From contig DVOV01000003.1 of assembly GCA_018713375.1 (NCBI GenBank), positions 1 through 11,944 on the forward strand: a stretch of 11,944 bases of DNA, given 5' to 3'. The notes under the pieces are model-generated. The model saw only the letters and a list, made by a program, of their open reading frames with translations, was not told the origin of the DNA and searched no databases. Shown one piece after another: positions 6,734-11,944 of this stretch. The position numbers and the translations under genes were made by a program. Origin of the DNA: Candidatus Scatomorpha stercorigallinarum. GTDB lineage: Bacteria > Bacillota_A > Clostridia > Oscillospirales > Oscillospiraceae. Within the stretch, counting starts at the first letter, position 1. Every line of letters begins with the position of its first letter.

Positions 6734-7606
6734 ATGGACAGCTTCATCGAGAAGGAAAAGCGTGCCCAGGTGCTCGTGGAGGCCCTGCCCTACATCCAGG
6801 AGTACTGGAACCGGGTGGTGGTCGTCAAATACGGCGGGCACGCGATGACGGACGAAACGCTCAAGCGCCAGGTGATGGAGGACATCGTCCTTTTGCAGCT
6901 GGTGGGCGTAAAGGTGGTGCTGGTACACGGCGGCGGACCGGAGATCAACGCCGCCCTCGCCAAAATGGGCGTGGAGAGCAAGTTTGTAAACGGCCTGCGC
7001 GTGACGGATGCCGAGGCCATGGACGTGGTGCAGATGGTGCTCGCCGGCAAGGTGGGCAAAAGCCTCGTCAACCTCATCGGCTCCATCGGCGGCAAGGCCA
7101 TGGGCATCTGCGGGCTCGACGGCCGCCTGGCCGTGGCCAGATGCAAGGACCCCGCCCTCGGCCAGGTGGGTGCCATCACAAAGATAGACACGAAGCCCAT
7201 CTACGACCTGCTGGACAACGGCTACATCCCCGTGGTGTCCAGCATCGCCTGCGGGGAGGACGGCGGCGTCTATAACGTCAACGCCGACTCCATGGCCGCG
7301 CAGATCTCCGGCGCGCTCGGCGCGGAGTGCCTGATATCCATGACCGACGTGCCCGGCATAATGGAGGATCCCGGCGACATATCCACGCTCATAAACGCCG
7401 TGGACATCGGCGGAGCGATGGAGCTCATGCGCCGCGGCGTCGTAACGGGCGGCATGATACCCAAGGTCGAAAGCTGCATGGAGGCCCTGCTCTGCGGGGT
7501 GAAGAAGGTGTTCATCCTCGACGGGCGCGTGCCGCACTCCATATTGCTCGAAATGCTCACCGACGAGGGCAGCGGCACCATGATGCTCGAAGAGCTCGGC
7601 AAATAA
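6734..7606 (+). CDS. argB: Acetylglutamate kinase, probably arginine-inhibited
   Basis: A 290-residue amino-acid kinase that phosphorylates N-acetylglutamate, the second pathway step. KYGGHAM (32-38, catalytic Lys32), HGGGPEI (65-71), NVNADSMAAQ (181-190), SMTDVPGI (202-209) and GGMIPK (239-244) cover the ATP and substrate sites. The N-terminal helix QVLVEALPYIQEYW (12-25) is the extension found in hexameric, arginine-inhibited kinases, and HSILLEMLTDEGSGTM near the C-terminus also fits that class. Feedback inhibition is inferred from these features. The frame opens at GTG 6725, but ATG at 6734 is preferred because GAGGTGG (6722-6728) fits it. It starts 10 bp after argJ. Confidence 0.96.
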   Translation: MDSFIEKEKRAQVLVEALPYIQEYWNRVVVVKYGGHAMTDETLKRQVMEDIVLLQLVGVKVVLVHGGGPEINAALAKMGVESKFVNGLRVTDAEAMDVVQMVLAGKVGKSLVNLIGSIGGKAMGICGLDGRLAVARCKDPALGQVGAITKIDTKPIYDLLDNGYIPVVSSIACGEDGGVYNVNADSMAAQISGALGAECLISMTDVPGIMEDPGDISTLINAVDIGGAMELMRRGVVTGGMIPKVESCMEALLCGVKKVFILDGRVPHSILLEMLTDEGSGTMMLEELGK

Positions 7607-7657
7607 GGCCGGCAATAAATGAAAAAGCCGCTCAGCGCGGCGGAATGGGGGATAAAA

Positions 7658-8824
7658 ATGAACAACATCAAGGAACTTGACAAGAAATACGTCGCCAACA
7701 CTTACGCCCGCTTCCCCGTGCTGCTCGAGCACGGCAGCGGCTCCCTCGTCTACGACGACGCGGGCAAGGAGTACATCGACCTCGGCGCGGGCATCGCCGT
7801 CACCTCCTTCGGCATCGCCGACAGCGAGTGGGCCGCGGCGGTCACGGAGCAGCTGACGAAGCTCCAGCACTGCTCCAACCTCTACTACACCGAGCCCTGC
7901 GCCGAGCTGGCCGAAAAGCTCTGCGAGCTCAGCGGCATGAAAAAGGTATTCTTCGGCAACTCCGGCGCGGAGGCCAACGAGTGCGCCATCAAGGCCGCGC
8001 GCAAATACTCCTTCGACAAATACGGCCCCGACCGCTACAAGATCGTCACGCTCGTGGACAGCTTCCACGGCCGCACCATGGCCACCCTCTCCGCCACCGG
8101 CCAGCCGGATCTGCAGACCGGCTTCGCCCCGATGGTCCCGGGCTTCATCTACACCCCGGTGAACGACTGCGAGGCCCTGAAGGCCCTGGTGGAGAGCGAG
8201 AGCGGCATCTGCGCGTTCATGTTCGAGCTGATACAGGGCGAGAGCGGCGTGAACGTCCTCTCCCAGGAGTTCGTGGACTGCATGGTCTCCCTCGCCAAGG
8301 AGCACGACATCCTGCTCGTGGACGACGAGGTCCAGGCCGGCAACGGCCGCACCGGCACGCTCTACGCCTACATGCAGTACGGCTTCACGCCAGACATCAT
8401 GTCGACCGCAAAGGGCCTCGGCGGCGGCCTGCCGATAGGCGCCTGCCTGCTGGGCGAAAAGGTGCAGGACACCATGGGTGCCGGCACACACGGCTCCACC
8501 TTCGGCGGCAACCCGGCGGTCTGCGCCGGCGCGCTGAACATCCTCAGCCGCATCGACGGCAAGCTCCTCGCGGACGTGAAGGCCAAGGGCGAGTACATCG
8601 TCAAGGAGCTCAGCGGAGCCCCCGGCGTCAAGGGCATCAGCGGCAAGGGCCTCATGATAGGCATTGAGACGGAAAAGAGCGCCGGCGACGTGCTCGCCGA
8701 GTGCATGGCCAACGGCGTTCTCGTGCTCACCGCCCACGGCAAGGTCAGGCTCGTCCCCGCGCTGAATATCCCGATGGAGCTCGTCGAAAAGGCCGTCGCG
8801 GTCATAAAGGCCGCCTGCGCATGA
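7658..8824 (+). CDS. argD: Acetylornithine aminotransferase
   Basis: A 388-residue class III PLP-dependent aminotransferase that makes N-acetylornithine from the semialdehyde with glutamate as amino donor. [16 protein letters not shown] (100-115) is the cofactor phosphate/substrate region, SFHGRT (135-140) and [12 protein letters not shown] (222-233) are conserved, and Lys252 in [13 protein letters not shown] should form the PLP Schiff base. An in-frame ATG at 7619 would add 13 residues. ATG at 7658 is preferred because GGGGGA (7647-7652) lies just upstream, and the 5' portion (7627-7641) forms a small hairpin, GCCGC/GCGGC. The 51-bp gap after argB is the longest within the arginine block. 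The stop overlaps the argF start as ATGA (8821-8824). Confidence 0.95.
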   Translation: MNNIKELDKKYVANTYARFPVLLEHGSGSLVYDDAGKEYIDLGAGIAVTSFGIADSEWAAAVTEQLTKLQHCSNLYYTEPCAELAEKLCELSGMKKVFFGNSGAEANECAIKAARKYSFDKYGPDRYKIVTLVDSFHGRTMATLSATGQPDLQTGFAPMVPGFIYTPVNDCEALKALVESESGICAFMFELIQGESGVNVLSQEFVDCMVSLAKEHDILLVDDEVQAGNGRTGTLYAYMQYGFTPDIMSTAKGLGGGLPIGACLLGEKVQDTMGAGTHGSTFGGNPAVCAGALNILSRIDGKLLADVKAKGEYIVKELSGAPGVKGISGKGLMIGIETEKSAGDVLAECMANGVLVLTAHGKVRLVPALNIPMELVEKAVAVIKAACA

Positions 8825-9819
8825 ACACGGCAGCCGATATGAAGGGCCGCGACTTCCTCAAGCTGCTCGACTGCACGCCGCAGGAGATCGAATACCTCCT
8901 CGGCCTGGCGTCGGAACTGAAGGCAAAGAAAAAAGCCGGCGTGCCGCACCGGCTCTGCGAGGGCAAAAGCGCCGCGCTGATATTTGAAAAGACGAGCACG
9001 CGCACGCGCTGCGCCTTTGAGGTGGCCGCCTTCGACCTCGGCATGCACGCGGTCTATCTCGACCCCTCCGGCTCGCAGATCGGCAAAAAGGAGTCCATCG
9101 CGGACACGGCCCGCGTTCTCTCCCGCATGTTCGACGGCATCGAGTACCGCGGCTTCGCCCAGTCCACGGTGGAGGAGCTGGCCGAGTACGCCTCCGTCCC
9201 CGTCTGGAACGGCCTCACGGACGAGGCGCACCCCACGCAGGTGCTCGCCGACCTGCTGACCATGCGCGAGCATCTGGGCGGCCTGCGGGGGAAAAAGCTC
9301 GTCTATATGGGCGACGCGCGCTTCAACATGGCCAATTCACTGATGATCGGCTGCGCCAAGATGGGCGTGAACTTCTGCGTCTGCGCGCCGGCGGAGTTCT
9401 TCCCGGACGCCGGCTTGCAGGACGTCGCGCAGGAGCTGGCCGCGGAGAGCGGCGCGGTGCTCGAGTTCTGGACGGAGCCGGAAATGGCCCTGCCGGGGGC
9501 GGACGCCGTGTACACGGACATCTGGGTCTCCATGGGCGAGCCGCCCTCCGCCTGGGAACAGCGGATAAAGGCCCTGTTGCCCTATCAGGTGAACGCCGCG
9601 GCCATGGCCCTCGCCAAGCCGGACGCCATCTTCATGCACTGCCTGCCCTCCTACCACGACCTCAAGACGGCCATCGGCCGCGAGGTCGGCGAAAAATACG
9701 GCCTCGACGCGCTTGAGGTGACGGACGAGGTCTTTGAAGGGCCGCAGTCCGTGGTGTTCGACGAGGCGGAGAACCGCCTGCACACCATCAAGGCCGTGAT
9801 GGCCGCCACCTTACAGTGA
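8821..9819 (+). CDS. argF: Ornithine carbamoyltransferase (anabolic)
   Basis: A 332-residue enzyme that forms citrulline from ornithine and carbamoyl phosphate. STRTR (59-63) is the carbamoyl phosphate loop, HPTQ (137-140) and DIWVSMGE (233-240, the SMG loop that closes on ornithine) are present, and HCLP (273-276) supplies the catalytic cysteine. These separate it from aspartate and acetylornithine carbamoyltransferases. In DARFNMANS (165-173) a Phe stands where many homologues have the first Asn of an NN pair; the second Asn is kept. ATG at 8821 overlaps the argD stop by four bases. An upstream in-frame ATG at 8701 lies inside argD and lacks homology. It is last in the block and followed by a terminator. 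The biosynthetic neighbours favour the anabolic role. Confidence 0.96.
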   Translation: MNTAADMKGRDFLKLLDCTPQEIEYLLGLASELKAKKKAGVPHRLCEGKSAALIFEKTSTRTRCAFEVAAFDLGMHAVYLDPSGSQIGKKESIADTARVLSRMFDGIEYRGFAQSTVEELAEYASVPVWNGLTDEAHPTQVLADLLTMREHLGGLRGKKLVYMGDARFNMANSLMIGCAKMGVNFCVCAPAEFFPDAGLQDVAQELAAESGAVLEFWTEPEMALPGADAVYTDIWVSMGEPPSAWEQRIKALLPYQVNAAAMALAKPDAIFMHCLPSYHDLKTAIGREVGEKYGLDALEVTDEVFEGPQSVVFDEAENRLHTIKAVMAATLQ

Positions 9820-9837
9820 CACCATTCACCTCTTTCC

Positions 9838-9876
9838 AAAGGCCCGCGGAGCGTAAAAAACTCCGCGGGCCGCTTT
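9838..9876. terminator. Bidirectional intrinsic terminator between argF and the serpin gene
   Basis: GGCCCGCGGAG (9841-9851) pairs perfectly with CTCCGCGGGCC (9861-9871) around a 9-nt loop. On the plus strand GCTTTT follows (9872-9877 region), and on the minus strand TTTGG follows directly. It sits between convergent genes and would serve both the arginine block and the serpin gene. The T tracts are short on both sides, while the 11-bp GC-rich stem is strong. Confidence 0.8.
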
Positions 9877-9884
9877 TGCGCCCT

Positions 9885-11944
<2,060 letters not shown>

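Noticed and set aside
3092..8737. Very long open frames on the minus strand opposite the arginine genes (for example 3092-4990 and 6701-8737)
   Set aside because: Their predicted proteins are low-complexity Ala/Gly/His/Val/Arg-rich strings without recognisable domains. They are the expected antisense shadows of GC-rich codons, and the plus strand holds well-known enzymes throughout.

Overview
This window comes from a GC-rich, endospore-forming member of the Firmicutes, most likely class Clostridia. Gut-type lineages such as Oscillospirales or Christensenellales would fit, but this is inferred from gene content and composition and no marker fixes the genus. The main evidence is a complete spoIIA sporulation operon, a Gram-positive-style FtsH, AGGAGG-type ribosome binding sites, and an ArgR operator that resembles the Bacillus ARG box. 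All genes are GC-rich. The only clearly AT-rich stretches are the two divergent promoter regions, around 1836-1900 and 11160-11235.

Layout. (1) 1-251 holds no gene. It is packed with perfect or near-perfect hairpins downstream of sigF, and one of them (165 to 133, minus strand) looks like the terminator of the sporulation operon. (2) 252-1713, minus strand: spoIIAA-spoIIAB-sigF, the anti-anti-sigma factor, anti-sigma kinase and forespore sigma factor, with stop/start overlaps at both junctions. (3) 1714-1926: divergent control region with an ARG box lying over an extended -10 promoter for the arginine genes. (4) 1927-9819, plus strand: argG-argH-argC-argJ-argB-argD-argF, seven tightly packed genes. 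They cover every step from N-acetylglutamate to arginine, with ArgJ recycling the acetyl group; carbamoyl phosphate synthesis is not in the window. (5) 9841-9871: hairpin with T tracts on both strands, a bidirectional terminator between the convergent argF and serpin genes. (6) 9885-11093, minus strand: a secreted, lipid-anchored serpin. (7) 11094-11263: AT-rich divergent control region. (8) 11264 to the right edge, plus strand: the N-terminal part of FtsH, cut by the window end just after Walker A.

How the genes work together. The arginine block looks like one ArgR-repressed transcription unit. ArgB carries the N-terminal helix typical of arginine-inhibited N-acetylglutamate kinases, as expected when ArgJ makes the pathway cyclic. 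The spoIIA block is the standard partner-switching module that holds sigma F inactive until the forespore forms. The serpin and ftsH are divergent neighbours with no proven functional link.

I see no mobile element, CRISPR array, tRNA or rRNA, and no clearly new multi-gene system. The observations most worth a second look are the serpin reactive loop (predicted P1 Glu in an antitrypsin-like frame), the hairpin cluster with a repeated TAAGGT-plus-stem arrangement, and an antisense terminator-like hairpin at the argG/argH junction.
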